NCBI GenBank assembly: GCA_037200525.1
Contig: JBBCGG010000001.1
Coordinates: 5,014,501 to 5,078,500 of the forward strand
Reading direction: 5' to 3'
Length of the DNA: 64,000 nt
DNA from: Methylocella sp.
Lineage (GTDB): Bacteria > Pseudomonadota > Alphaproteobacteria > Rhizobiales > Beijerinckiaceae
Part shown: positions 36,301 to 43,424 of the stretch, in pieces
Layout: every line of letters begins with the position of its first letter
Numbering within the stretch: the stretch's first letter is position 1
Position numbers and translations under genes: made by a program
The notes under the pieces: model-generated
Database searches by the model: none
The model's input: only the letters and a program-made list of their open reading frames with translations
Told to the model about the DNA's origin: nothing

Positions 36301-36461
36301 AGTTCGACGAGGTGCGACGAGACGGCGCCGGCTGGCGAGCACGCGGCCGTTGCAGCGCCCAGGGCAAGAGTTGGCAGGCCAACATCCAGCTCGCCCTGAA
36401 CGGCCCGACGCTCACTTGGTCGAGCGAACGGGGCGTAGCTAAGTATTTTCGTTGTCGCTGA
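33375..36461 (+). CDS. giant membrane Ser/Thr kinase with HhH and peptidoglycan-binding repeats
   Basis: 1028 residues from GTG 33375. Kinase domain residues 10-295: glycine loop LGKGGEGTVY (18-27), Lys38 in AAKIY, catalytic-loop Asp139 in VVGDINHSGVLI, and DSD (157-159) where DFG is usual. A zinc-ribbon-like C303 ... C318-P-W-C321 follows. A hydrophobic hairpin lies at 395-430, a coiled region at 440-500 and a helix-hairpin-helix segment at 505-565 (KITGVGNARKLILKSYGIET, VAIRGFGPSSACTLLAW). A transmembrane helix at 651-668 leads to a Pro/Ser linker and two peptidoglycan-binding repeats, 786-840 and 876-930 (LRALGYFNGVTDGVWGPRSR; LRELGFYSADGDGVWGVTSR). A Cys-containing C-terminal domain ends it. 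This is the TerY-P-type kinase of the triad, extended into the periplasm. Confidence 0.9.
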   Translation: MSVYTTGIGGTIRLGATLGKGGEGTVYAVEGDPKRAAKIYLQGFAPERHGKVVAMVDAKLHASTDFVAFPVDTLFDRSGSFAGFAMRKVGGRKPVHELYSPTSRKTAFPSATYPLLIRAASNVARAMASVHAAGCVVGDINHSGVLISDDATAVLIDSDSFQFSRAGRLYPCAVGVPEFTPPELQGKSLGKIIRTTNHDAFGLAVLIFYALIMGRHPFAGLDRGPEVMPMDRAIAEFRFAYSTRRATTKMEPPPNVPTLADLPQAIGDAFELAFGPAGLSSARPSAAEWIALLDKAEAEIVQCSHSQAHHYFRAGPACPWCRMEGAYPGFQAFAPTLPVRPDGIPLNLGQLIAAVRGVVDPGPAPDLMLLMPPVVGLRPSQSIIDLRKARLMRRAGAIIGASIALALLASPGVGPVIGLFGLVASAVVGFQAPAAQAPIRKSAEQARARWRDAERSFDHTAGNELFHKVRQDAESLIQQLQKIPGEETRLLAELDSKRHTAQMRRHLERHPIDRVKITGVGNARKLILKSYGIETAADVDYHRIVAIRGFGPSSACTLLAWRRQVETAFRFDANQGVSPLDIAAVKSDIARRHADMEARLRQTTAALQKASSDAFALRANPPNASITTWTAWKQAETDEKELSSSSAEIKPLVVFTIGGLVFLTVASQVGRTPGQSAAVPTAAVPSQPARKFALAVPEVQTLNMTPEQAKSASPSQAARVTSVPLNSLSINPSTAVPQPSTRTVEAPSVAPALPAPVEVSVIPAGGVPAIESPPAAASLNLLARGDAGRVQERLRALGYFNGVTDGVWGPRSRAALGEFRRTQGLGNDDLWDLETQAALISDRAVRAGSAPLGSGVTAASLPPPSGATRNPLNRPDALWAQSRLRELGFYSADGDGVWGVTSRDALRDFKAVNGLNADDTWDAPTEQILSDSEQIRADQTFLGGWASNLGDCGSDGSAAPVRISSRRAEAFGGVCEFDEVRRDGAGWRARGRCSAQGKSWQANIQLALNGPTLTWSSERGVAKYFRCR

Positions 36462-36498
36462 GAGTTCCTTCGGACTTCTCGTCGGCTGGTGACGGGAA

Positions 36499-36825
36499 CT
36501 AATTGTTGTTTTTGTCCCACCCAACCACGATGCCATTTTCTACCCGAACGCGGCTTCCAAAGCGGTTCTTTCCTATCTGATCATACTTGAATGTTTCCGC
36601 AGTCTTTGTCTTGTAAACTCTGTTGTCTTTCGCAACAGGAATTCCCCACGAATCGATCAGCTGGTCCTCGGACATTCCTTGCCAGATCATTTTACCCATT
36701 ATTTTATCGACGATCGACTCATCTTGATATTTGTCGAAGAGATATCGACGGCGTTTGCTGGTGCGATATTTATTCCAAACTACTATACCGACGACAACTG
36801 CGATGATTGCCCCTACGATTTCCAC
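36499..36825 (-). CDS. small membrane-anchored hypothetical protein
   Basis: 108 residues. An N-terminal membrane helix (MEIVGAIIAVVVGIVVW) is followed by a basic stretch. The globular part IWQGMSEDQLIDSWGIPVAK, then VYKTKTAETFKYDQIGKNRF recalls the small BamE/SmpA-like 'GMSxxQVxxxxGxP' domain. It lies convergent to the kinase gene, 38 bases away. AT-richer than its neighbours, so probably acquired separately. Confidence 0.6.
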   Translation of the reverse strand: MEIVGAIIAVVVGIVVWNKYRTSKRRRYLFDKYQDESIVDKIMGKMIWQGMSEDQLIDSWGIPVAKDNRVYKTKTAETFKYDQIGKNRFGSRVRVENGIVVGWDKNNN

Positions 36826-36882
36826 GCCCAGGCCCCCGTCTCCGTTGGCAAGATTTCATTGGTAGTCCTGGATTGCAAGCGA

Positions 36883-37071
36883 TCAAGTGCGTTCGGTCAG
36901 GTCTGCGGTTAAAAAGGCGCCCAGTTCGTCGAGCGAACGTTTTTGAAACAGGTAAGGTGGCCTCTCTGGATCGCGAGAAAATCGACACGGCAGGCAAGCG
37001 CGCTGCAGATCGCCGTTTAGACGAGCAACCGCGTCGGAAATTCTCCAAAGCAACAATGGTGGAGCTTCCAA
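36883..37071 (-). CDS. possible small gene downstream of cassette B
   Basis: 62 residues from a TTG start (PPLLLWRISDAVARLNGDLQ, RPPYLFQKRSLDELGAFLTA). It is co-directional with cassette B and begins 42 bases after its last stop. The composition is protein-like but no family is recognised and the start is weak. Confidence 0.35.
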   Translation of the reverse strand: MEAPPLLLWRISDAVARLNGDLQRACLPCRFSRDPERPPYLFQKRSLDELGAFLTADLTERT

Positions 37072-37112
37072 GCGCGGCGAATGCGTAACCGCGCCGGTCG
37101 TGAGATTCGCCT

Positions 37113-37826
37113 TTATACGATCGCGAATGGATTGGAGGCGGGCGCAGCCGTATCGGCCGTGCGCGCTGACCCGAATGGATTGAAACCGTTTGCGACGCCG
37201 CCCGGCGAGAATGGAGGCGTTATGCCGGGGTTAGCGAGCTTCCAGGCCGCGGCGCCCTTTACGCCGAGACTGCCGAGGCCTTCCGCCAGCGAACCGGCCA
37301 GATCCCAACCGTCGCCGGCGTGGCTATCTTGATTGAGCTCGAGGCCCAAGACGCTCGTATCGCCTTGCTTGAAATTGTTGATTTGGCCGATCTTCGCGGC
37401 GTCCTGTTGCTGGGCCAACGTATCGTTCTGCAGCACATCGCCGAACGATCGCAGCTTAGCGCCGGAAAGAGCCTGCTGATTGGAGTAACCCTGCGTCACA
37501 GCGCGCGCCGCCGCCTCATTGGCTTGCGTATTGGCCGAGCCTCCCGGCGCTTCGTTCTCTGGATTGGCCTGCGTTGGCGCGACGTCCTGCACGAACATGT
37601 CGCCGAGCGACTTAGCTTTGGCGTCCTGTTGGCCCTGTAGATTGCTATAGAGGCCGAGCGAATGAGAGTTGACGCCCGCCGCCTCTTGATTAAGAGCATT
37701 TTGCGCGGCGAGGTTTTGGGAGAGCGAAGCTGCCGTGGCGTCGGCCACCTGTCCAGCGCCGATCGTTTTCGCTGCAGCGCCGGCGCCACTGAGGGCTATT
37801 CCTGCAATGGTGACTGGATCGCACAT
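37113..37826 (-). CDS. T7 gp14-like internal virion protein, copy B
   Basis: 237 residues, same as copy A up to LANPG (residue about 200). The C-terminal tail then reads GITPPFSPGGVANGFNPFGS and ARTADTAAPASNPFAIV, close to copy C at protein level but with many synonymous base differences from it. The gene ends with TAA, directly at the end of the repeat. Role as for copy A. Confidence 0.85.
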   Translation of the reverse strand: MCDPVTIAGIALSGAGAAAKTIGAGQVADATAASLSQNLAAQNALNQEAAGVNSHSLGLYSNLQGQQDAKAKSLGDMFVQDVAPTQANPENEAPGGSANTQANEAAARAVTQGYSNQQALSGAKLRSFGDVLQNDTLAQQQDAAKIGQINNFKQGDTSVLGLELNQDSHAGDGWDLAGSLAEGLGSLGVKGAAAWKLANPGITPPFSPGGVANGFNPFGSARTADTAAPASNPFAIV

Positions 37827-37866
37827 CTAAACCTCTCCCGTGTCGCGGACCGTTGGATTTGCCGAG

Positions 37867-38361
37867 TCAGTTAATCGTGTTCGGCGCGTCGGCATTCGAA
37901 ACCCATGCGTATATGTCGAAATCCTGCCCGGCCTTGCCCCATTTTTTGACCGTTGCTTCGCGAGAGAGGCCAAGCGCTTCAATCCAACTATGGATGCCGT
38001 GATAGGACGTCATCGATCCGCATTCGATCCGATGCACGCCAGCGGCAACAGCCGGCGCGAAAACCTCGCGTTGGACGTATTCAGTCAGCGGCGCAACGAT
38101 CGCGGGAAACTCTTCGGTCGCAAAGAAGAGCAGCGAAACGACGTTCGGCCGAAATCCGATGAGGCCACAGATGGCGATCGGCTTGCCGTCGAGCCCAACG
38201 GCGAACACGTCGGCGCGCGAGCCGTAGCGCTCTGACAGCAGACGCGCCAGGTCTTCTCGCGTGTTCATGTGCGATACGGCTTCGAGCTCTTCGAAGTCCC
38301 GCGCACGCATTTTTAGCGCGACGTCGTAGACGGCTTGAGGCAGATCAATTTCAAGTTTCAT
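37867..38361 (-). CDS. GNAT-fold phage protein, copy B
   Basis: 164 residues, identical in sequence to the copy A protein at 18922-19416, and overlapping gene 1 of the cassette by 4 bases. No disabling change, so this copy should be functional if transcribed. Confidence 0.8.
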   Translation of the reverse strand: MKLEIDLPQAVYDVALKMRARDFEELEAVSHMNTREDLARLLSERYGSRADVFAVGLDGKPIAICGLIGFRPNVVSLLFFATEEFPAIVAPLTEYVQREVFAPAVAAGVHRIECGSMTSYHGIHSWIEALGLSREATVKKWGKAGQDFDIYAWVSNADAPNTIN

Positions 38362-39059
38362 TTTATGGCCGCCTTACAATCGTTAAGGCCAAGCGCGTCC
38401 ATGAGACTTTGCATGAACGGCGATAGCTTCGGAGGGGTTTGTCGCTGCGCCCAAAGGAGCTTCATATCCGGGTATCGGTCGTTCCACTGCCGGCGGTCGA
38501 GCTCAGCCTGCGCGGCAGCGAGTTTGAGTTTCGAATTTAGGCGGACCGCCAGCCGCGCATTAATGATGACTTCCAGTTGGGCGCGGAGCACTTTCACGAG
38601 CGCCAAACTATGCGGATACGTCGCCTCCGCCATCCGACAAATGCGCTCGTTGGCCGCCAGGTCGTACGCGCTATATTCGTGATAAGCGGGAGCGGCGGGA
38701 CCTCCGATGAAGTGCGTCCAGCAAAGAACAAGCGCTTTGAGATTGGCGAAGCCGGACTCGAGCGCTGGCTCGTAGCTCTCGTCAAGTTCCGCCGCGACAA
38801 CTGGCCGTATCCTGCCGAGCAGTTCGATGATTTCTTCGTAATCGGTGTGCTCGCCCACTTTTCGGTCGGAGGCGTCCTGAGGGATGCGCGGCCCCGCTGA
38901 ATGCTCGATGATCGCGTCGACCGCTTCAGCGAATGCCTCAATCGGCGTCGCGCAGCCTTGGACTGCTTCGAGCTTCGCCTTCGTGAGCCGCTGCCCCTCG
39001 TTGAGATTAAGCGCCCGCGTCAGAGCGCGCATGAAGGGGGTGTGCATTGAACTGTCCAT
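38358..39059 (-). CDS. phage-cassette protein 1 (unknown), copy B
   Basis: 233 residues, identical to copies A and C. It has the same ribosome binding site and the same promoter/dyad upstream. A transcription terminator for upstream genes lies about 80 bases before it, which insulates the cassette. Confidence 0.85.
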   Translation of the reverse strand: MDSSMHTPFMRALTRALNLNEGQRLTKAKLEAVQGCATPIEAFAEAVDAIIEHSAGPRIPQDASDRKVGEHTDYEEIIELLGRIRPVVAAELDESYEPALESGFANLKALVLCWTHFIGGPAAPAYHEYSAYDLAANERICRMAEATYPHSLALVKVLRAQLEVIINARLAVRLNSKLKLAAAQAELDRRQWNDRYPDMKLLWAQRQTPPKLSPFMQSLMDALGLNDCKAAIK

Positions 39060-39085
39060 TTGCGCCTCTTTCCTGTGGTCGCTCG

Positions 39086-39121
39086 CGTACTGAGCGTACG
39101 TTTAGATAGGCGAAAAGTCAA
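39086..39121 (-). promoter_or_regulatory. cassette B promoter with palindromic operator
   Basis: Same TTGACT-N17-TACGCT and CGTAC-N5-GTACG dyad as in copy A, read on the minus strand. Confidence 0.65.
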
Positions 39122-39140
39122 GCGCTAGGCCCGAGGCAAA

Positions 39141-39168
39141 TAAAAAGCCCGAGCGTGCGCTCAGGCTT
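39141..39168 (-). terminator. Rho-independent terminator upstream of cassette B
   Basis: On the minus strand AGCCTGAGC-loop-GCTCGGGCT followed by TTTTTAT. One G-T pair in a 9-base stem. A possible coding tail (GHPPPTVRQGRRIP ... IQA) ends with TGA inside the stem. Confidence 0.75.
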
Positions 39169-39202
39169 GGATGTTCTCCGGCTTGGATGAAGGGGCAGTT
39201 TC

Positions 39203-39281
39203 CAACTTGGCGAAATTTTCTGCGCGCACTCCCAGCGGAATTCGCCGGCCTTGTCGGACCGTGGGCGGAGGGTGGCCTAGC
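39203..39281 (-). repeat. 78-base repeat, copy upstream of cassette B
   Basis: Reverse-complement match to 17391-17468 with a few substitutions. It lies between the gene at 39331-39699 and the terminator. Possible frame GHPPPTVRQGRRIP without its own start. Confidence 0.75.
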
Positions 39282-39330
39282 CCTCGCGGCCGCGCGGCGT
39301 GGCGGGAGGTCGCCGCCTAGACCCCCGCAA

Positions 39331-39699
39331 TTAGGCGGCGCCCGCTAACGCGGCGGCATCGCTCTCTTTCGACGCAAGGAAACCTTTTTCGAAGTTCGAT
39401 CTTTGGCTTGCCGACAGGCCCGCGCCGGAGAACGCCGATAGGGCGATCCCCGCCTCAGCGGCGTGAAAGCCAGCGGAGAAAGCGGAAGAGTCGCGCTTTT
39501 CGGCGAACACCGCTTGCAATGCCTCTATGATTGAGCCGCCATAGTACTCCCACGAGGCACCCTGTGAGGCATCAGTCAAAAGCACTCGTCTGGTTCCATC
39601 AGGTAGTTCTCCGATATCGAGATCGAGGCATTGGGCGGAGATTTCCCGGATCATGGCCTCGAAGCTAATTCGATCCGCATTGCTTTGAATATCAGTCAT
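39331..39699 (-). CDS. hypothetical protein
   Basis: 122 residues, unrecognised (MTDIQSNADRISFEAMIREI, CLDLDIGELPDGTRRVLLTD, FAEKRDSSAFSAGFHAAEAG). It is transcribed toward cassette B and ends before the 78-base repeat and the terminator. The upstream region holds the GACCTACA repeats at 39822-39913, its likely regulatory sites. Confidence 0.6.
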   Translation of the reverse strand: MTDIQSNADRISFEAMIREISAQCLDLDIGELPDGTRRVLLTDASQGASWEYYGGSIIEALQAVFAEKRDSSAFSAGFHAAEAGIALSAFSGAGLSASQRSNFEKGFLASKESDAAALAGAA

Positions 39700-39821
39700 T
39701 GCGAAACTCTCCTTACGATGAAGCGATTTATCTGGTGTGCAACGGCGATATAATGCGCATTAGTTATGCTATTCGTCAAGCCTTCAAACTAATGTTCTAT
39801 TATTCACTCAAGTATGTCGTC

Positions 39822-39913
39822 TGTAGGTCTGCTGTATGTTGACCTACAATACTTAGACGTAAGTTGAGCATCGCATTGATTTACATTGATTGTTGGCGGT
39901 ATGTTGACCTACA
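39822..39913. promoter_or_regulatory. GACCTACA repeats with inverted pair
   Basis: TGTAGGTC (39822-39829) and GACCTACA (39841-39848) form an inverted pair. A third GACCTACA at 39906-39913 lies within a 17-base direct repeat, TATGTTGACCTACAATA. Placed in a 574-base gene-free, AT-rich region between 39699 and 40274, upstream of the hypothetical gene. Confidence 0.55.
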
Positions 39914-40273
39914 ATATCCTCGGCACACGTGGCCTCTGGCGCTCTGCCGGCGCACGAGGCGATCAGCTCGACTGACCAAGGCTTAGGCGCCAAACGTAAG
40001 GCCCTTATCCGCGCCGCCCTGCGGGTGGGGATGATAACGCACATCGATCGCCGGCGCGCCCAATCGCGCCCGTATCATGCGTGGGTTCGACAGCGCAGGG
40101 GTGCCCCTACCGCCGGATGTTTGTCCTCTGAACACCTTGGCTTAAAGTCTCGTCGGCGACCGGCTGACTTGCGCCGGAATCCACTTTCGCCTTGCCGCGT
40201 CTCTCCGATCATCGGCGGAGAGACGGCGGTGCGGTCATCGGCGGGCTGCCTCCGAACTCGATTTGCTCGGCGC

Positions 40274-40858
40274 TCACATCAGCCGGTAGACGTGTTGCCT
40301 CGAAATCCCGAGAGCTTTTGCGATAGCGCTGGCCCCCATGCCCTCGGCCTTCATCTGCTTTGCCCGATCGACGTCCGTCGTCGCTGGCCGTCCCCGATAC
40401 TTCGAAGGATCATTGGCCTTTGCGTGCGCAATTCCCGCGCGCTGGGCTTCCCTCGTCGCTTCTGCCTGGGCTTCGCCCATCGCGGCCATGAAACCGATCA
40501 GCGCATCGCGCACGGCTTTCTGCATTGGGTCAGTAATCGCCCCGTCGAAAGTCATGTTGTTGATCACGGTTTTGACGATAACACCCCGCGCCAAGAGCTC
40601 GCGGATCGTTTTAGTCACATCCGCATAATTCCTTCCGAGCCGGTCAATCCAACGCACAATCAGCACGTCTCCGGGCCGCAGTACATCGAGGACGCGGCCC
40701 CCTCCGGGACGGTCTGCAAAGAGCGTGTTCACGCCCGAGACGCCCTCGTCTTCGATCGTTCGGTCTATCTTGAAGCCGGCTTGCTCGGCTTGCTGGCGTT
40801 GCAGGCCGACGGTCTGATCGCTTGTGCTCACTCGAGCGTAAAGGATGGTCTGGCTCAT
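40274..40858 (-). CDS. serine recombinase, resolvase/invertase family
   Basis: 194 residues. The catalytic serine is in ILYARVSTSDQTVGLQRQQA. Active-site arginines lie in LIVRWIDRLGRNYADVTKTI and FMAAMGEAQAEATREAQRAG. The C-terminal DNA-binding HTH is KQMKAEGMGASAIAKALGIS followed by RQHVYRLM. It is of Tn3 resolvase / DNA invertase size. A large dyad lies directly upstream (40868-40934). No Tn3 transposase is in the window, so the partner transposon may be lost. Confidence 0.92.
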   Translation of the reverse strand: MSQTILYARVSTSDQTVGLQRQQAEQAGFKIDRTIEDEGVSGVNTLFADRPGGGRVLDVLRPGDVLIVRWIDRLGRNYADVTKTIRELLARGVIVKTVINNMTFDGAITDPMQKAVRDALIGFMAAMGEAQAEATREAQRAGIAHAKANDPSKYRGRPATTDVDRAKQMKAEGMGASAIAKALGISRQHVYRLM

Positions 40859-40867
40859 GGCGTCTCT

Positions 40868-40934
40868 CGTCGCATTAGGATGGTGTAACCATTACATATC
40901 GTCACATATGTCCATAGTCAATCCTAATGCGACG
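40868..40934. promoter_or_regulatory. recombination-site-like dyad upstream of the resolvase
   Basis: CGTCGCATTAGGAT (40868-40881) and ATCCTAATGCGACG (40921-40934) are perfect 14-base inverted repeats. Between them ACATAT occurs twice. The position next to the start codon suits a res/crossover site or the resolvase's own operator. Confidence 0.6.
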
Positions 40935-41248
40935 TTTTTCCGTGTTTTTGTCACGTCGCGAGAGGGCATGCCCTAATATGACACTTACCGGCAGCGTGAC
41001 GCCGGCGCGGTTGACATCGAAGATTGCGAGCGGATTGGGGTTGGACGCGCCAGGGCCGATCGGGGCTTGGGTTCACCGGCGCCATGAAGTAAGCGATAAT
41101 CCGCCAAATGCTTGGCTACCATCGCGGATCGGTCTAGTGGCCAAAATCTGACATTGTATCCAAGGGCGAGATGTTCGCTCGCGCTCAATTCGCGGCCGTT
41201 CAAGACCGACCGGCACTCGGTACAAAGCGGTCATTCCGAACCCGCACA
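40935..41248. other. intergenic, no gene seen
   Basis: About 310 bases without supportable features. Confidence 0.4.
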
Positions 41249-41653
41249 TCAGCCAAGGATCCGAGCCTCCTGCACATAGCCGAAGGCGCCCTTGCCCGAC
41301 CAAGCCCGTCCGTCAGGATAGCGCAATTCTGTTCCGGCGAGGGCCTTCTCATCCGCAAGGCGCACATTGACGCCCATCTGGCTGTTCCCGAACTTCGATA
41401 TGGCGCTTGCGGTTAAAGTGAAATGTGTCGTTGAACCACAATCTGCACAGAAATGGATTTCTGCAGCCGGGTCTTCCTTGTCTTCCCGGCTATATCCCTT
41501 CGTCGTTCCCACGACGCTGACTTCCGAGGGATGGAAATAGGCCCAGCGGGCGCCCGACTTTCTACAAAGAGTGCAGTTGCACTCGTTGATGAAGTCCGGT
41601 CGCTTTGGGATTTCGATGCGGACCTGGCCGCAAAGGCAGGAGAGCTTCAACAT
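41249..41653 (-). CDS. GFA-family (CENP-V/GFA) zinc protein
   Basis: 134 residues from ATG 41653. Zinc ligands of the glutathione-dependent formaldehyde-activating-enzyme fold are visible: LSCLCGQVRIEIP, CNCTLCRKSGARWAYF and FCADCGSTTHFTL. Most members of this family do not act on formaldehyde, so a specific enzyme role should not be assumed. Isolated between intergenic stretches. Confidence 0.85.
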   Translation of the reverse strand: MLKLSCLCGQVRIEIPKRPDFINECNCTLCRKSGARWAYFHPSEVSVVGTTKGYSREDKEDPAAEIHFCADCGSTTHFTLTASAISKFGNSQMGVNVRLADEKALAGTELRYPDGRAWSGKGAFGYVQEARILG

Positions 41654-41887
41654 TCCCAAGTTATATCAGCAGAGCCGATCGCCTGGTAGAGTCCGTTCGA
41701 TTTCCCACACTGATTACGCTTCCAGCTCGGCTGCGCCAGGATACCAAGCGCCAGGTTTTCACCACTAGCGCGGCGGTATAAGTCTTCGCGCCTCAAACCT
41801 CATATCCGCGGCGGCGAGGGAGGCGATCCCCAATGCTGTTCGCGCCGCCTCGCTCCCAATTAGCGCGCGCGCCCATCGGTAGCTCCC

Positions 41888-42154
41888 TCACTCAAACGCG
41901 TCGACCTCATCCTCGTCCGGCGCGCCGCGCTCGGCCCGCGGAGCGCTGGAGGTTGTCGGCGCCCTTTGATGGCGACGGACAATCCGGTTTAGTTCCTCCG
42001 CAGTTAATTCCGACAAAGGCTTGTCATCGGCCGCGGCGTCGGTCTTGTCGAACAGTCCCGCCGCCCTGAAAATTGATGTCGCGGCAGTCGCGCGCGCCGG
42101 CGCCGGGGCTTTTGGATCATTGCAGACGGAGCGCAAGGCGGCGAAGGCCTCTTC
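41888..42154 (-). pseudogene. hypothetical protein, 5' end lost at IS3
   Basis: The C-terminal 88 residues of a protein: ALRSVCNDPKAPAPARATAA, SIFRAAGLFDKTDAAADDKP, LSELTAEELNRIVRRHQRAP and an acidic tail. The helix-rich part resembles small accessory proteins near phage terminases, which I cannot confirm. The N-terminus is missing where the IS3 copy begins at 42155. Confidence 0.55.
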
Positions 42155-42221
42155 TGGTCTGCCCCCTGAAAAGTGATCCTCCGTGAAGTATGGGCTTATG
42201 AGCCTGATGGAGGACTGCGCA

Positions 42222-42500
42222 ATGCCGAGGAAAAGACACAAGGCGGAAGAGATCGTCGCGAAGCTACGGCAAGTCGAAGTGCTTAGCGCGCAAGGGCGAC
42301 CGGTCGCGGAGGCGATCCGCTCGATAGGGGTGACGGAAGTTACATACTATCGATGGCGGTCGGAATACGGCGGCCTGAAGGGCGATCAGGTGAAGCGGCT
42401 GAAGGAGCTGGAGGCGGAGAATACGCGGCTCCGTCGAGCGGTGTCCGATTTGACGCTTGAGAAGCTGATCCTGAAAGAGGCTGCCTCGGGAAACTTCTGA
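42222..42500 (+). CDS. IS3-family transposase OrfA
   Basis: 92 residues, identical to the protein at 22-300: HTH domain and leucine-zipper-like end. The last codons contain the heptamer G-GGA-AAC (42488-42494) just before the stop, a standard -1 slippage site. OrfA and the OrfAB fusion are therefore both expected. Confidence 0.92.
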   Translation: MPRKRHKAEEIVAKLRQVEVLSAQGRPVAEAIRSIGVTEVTYYRWRSEYGGLKGDQVKRLKELEAENTRLRRAVSDLTLEKLILKEAASGNF

Positions 42501-42523
42501 GCTCCGCGCGTCGTCGCGCCTGC

Positions 42524-43390
42524 GTGGAGCATGTGATCGCCGAACATGGCGTTCCCGAGCGGTTCGCTTGCCGGGTTCTCGGTCAGCATCGCTCCACGCA
42601 GCGCAAGGTTCCGACCAAGCCCGATGACGAAGCGGCATTGACCGCCGACATCACGGCGCTCGCCATCCAGTACGGCCGCTATGGCTACCGCCGCATCACG
42701 GCGATGTTGTGGGAGCGAGGCTGGAAGGTCAACGTCAAACGGGTCGAGCGGATCTGGCGACGCGAGGGGCTGAAAGTTCCGGCCAGACAACCCAAGCGCG
42801 GGCGTCTCTGGCTCAATGACGGCTCGTGCGTCCGGCTGCGCCCGCAATGCCCCAACCACGTCTGGTCCTATGACTTCGTCGAGGACCGCACTCATGATGG
42901 CAGGAAATATCGCATGCTGAATATCATCGACGAATTTACCCGCGAATGCATCGCGATCAGGATTAACCGGAAGCTGAAGGCAGCGGACGTCATCGACGTT
43001 CTCTCGGACCTCTTCATCTTGCGAGGGGTTCCGATCCACATTCGTTCCGACAACGGCCCGGAGTTCATCGCCAAGGCGTTGCGTGACTGGATTGCCGCCG
43101 TCGGCGCGAAGACCGCCTACATCATGCCGGGCAGTCCCTGGGAGAACGGCTATTGCGAGAGCTTCAACTCGAAGCTGCGCGACGAGCTTTTGAATGGTGA
43201 AATCTTCTACACTCTCAAGGAGGCGAAGGTCGTCATTGAGCGATGGCGACGCCACTACAACACCGTGCGCCCGCACTCATCGCTGGGCTACAAGCCGCCA
43301 GCCCCGAAGACCCTGCAATGGCCGGCTTCGCAATCCGGACCAGCTTCGCCCGCCACGCCAGCAATAGCGCCAGGGCCGACAATGCACTAA
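42524..43390 (+). CDS. IS3-family transposase OrfB
   Basis: 288 residues of the rve-type DDE integrase domain. In the fusion it is preceded by LSSARRRACV. Catalytic Asp lies in VWSYDFVEDRTHDGRKYRML, the second Asp in IRSDNGPEFIAKALRDWIAA and the Glu in PGSPWENGYCESFNSKLRDE. The frame is intact, so this copy may be able to transpose, and to act on copy 1. Confidence 0.93.
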   Translation: MEHVIAEHGVPERFACRVLGQHRSTQRKVPTKPDDEAALTADITALAIQYGRYGYRRITAMLWERGWKVNVKRVERIWRREGLKVPARQPKRGRLWLNDGSCVRLRPQCPNHVWSYDFVEDRTHDGRKYRMLNIIDEFTRECIAIRINRKLKAADVIDVLSDLFILRGVPIHIRSDNGPEFIAKALRDWIAAVGAKTAYIMPGSPWENGYCESFNSKLRDELLNGEIFYTLKEAKVVIERWRRHYNTVRPHSSLGYKPPAPKTLQWPASQSGPASPATPAIAPGPTMH

Positions 43391-43424
43391 CATTCAAACT
43401 GGATCACCCCATGGGGGCAGGCCA

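Larger units (their letters stand above)
37113..39125 (-). repeat. phage virion cassette, copy B (inverted)
   Basis: Reverse-complement copy of the unit at 17855-20195. Shared sequence starts at TAGCGCTTGAC just upstream of the promoter (about 39125) and runs to the third gene's stop at 37113. The body to about 37236 appears identical to copies A and C. The flanks beyond the promoter and stop differ. Confidence 0.92.
42155..43424 (+). mobile_element. IS3-family element, copy 2, complete
   Basis: 1270 bases. Left end TGGTCTGCCCCC at 42155; the right end, read inward from 43424, is TGGCCTGCCCCC. Carries orfA and orfB with a -1 frameshift signal. No target duplication is visible, and the genes on both sides are truncated. 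Confidence 0.92.

Noticed and set aside
39929-40888. 319-residue plus-strand frame
   Set aside because: Opposite the serine recombinase and composed of its reverse-strand codons.
41249-41653. Formaldehyde-detoxifying enzyme supporting a methylotroph assignment
   Set aside because: The family name is misleading; most members are not shown to act on formaldehyde, so it is not evidence for methylotrophy.
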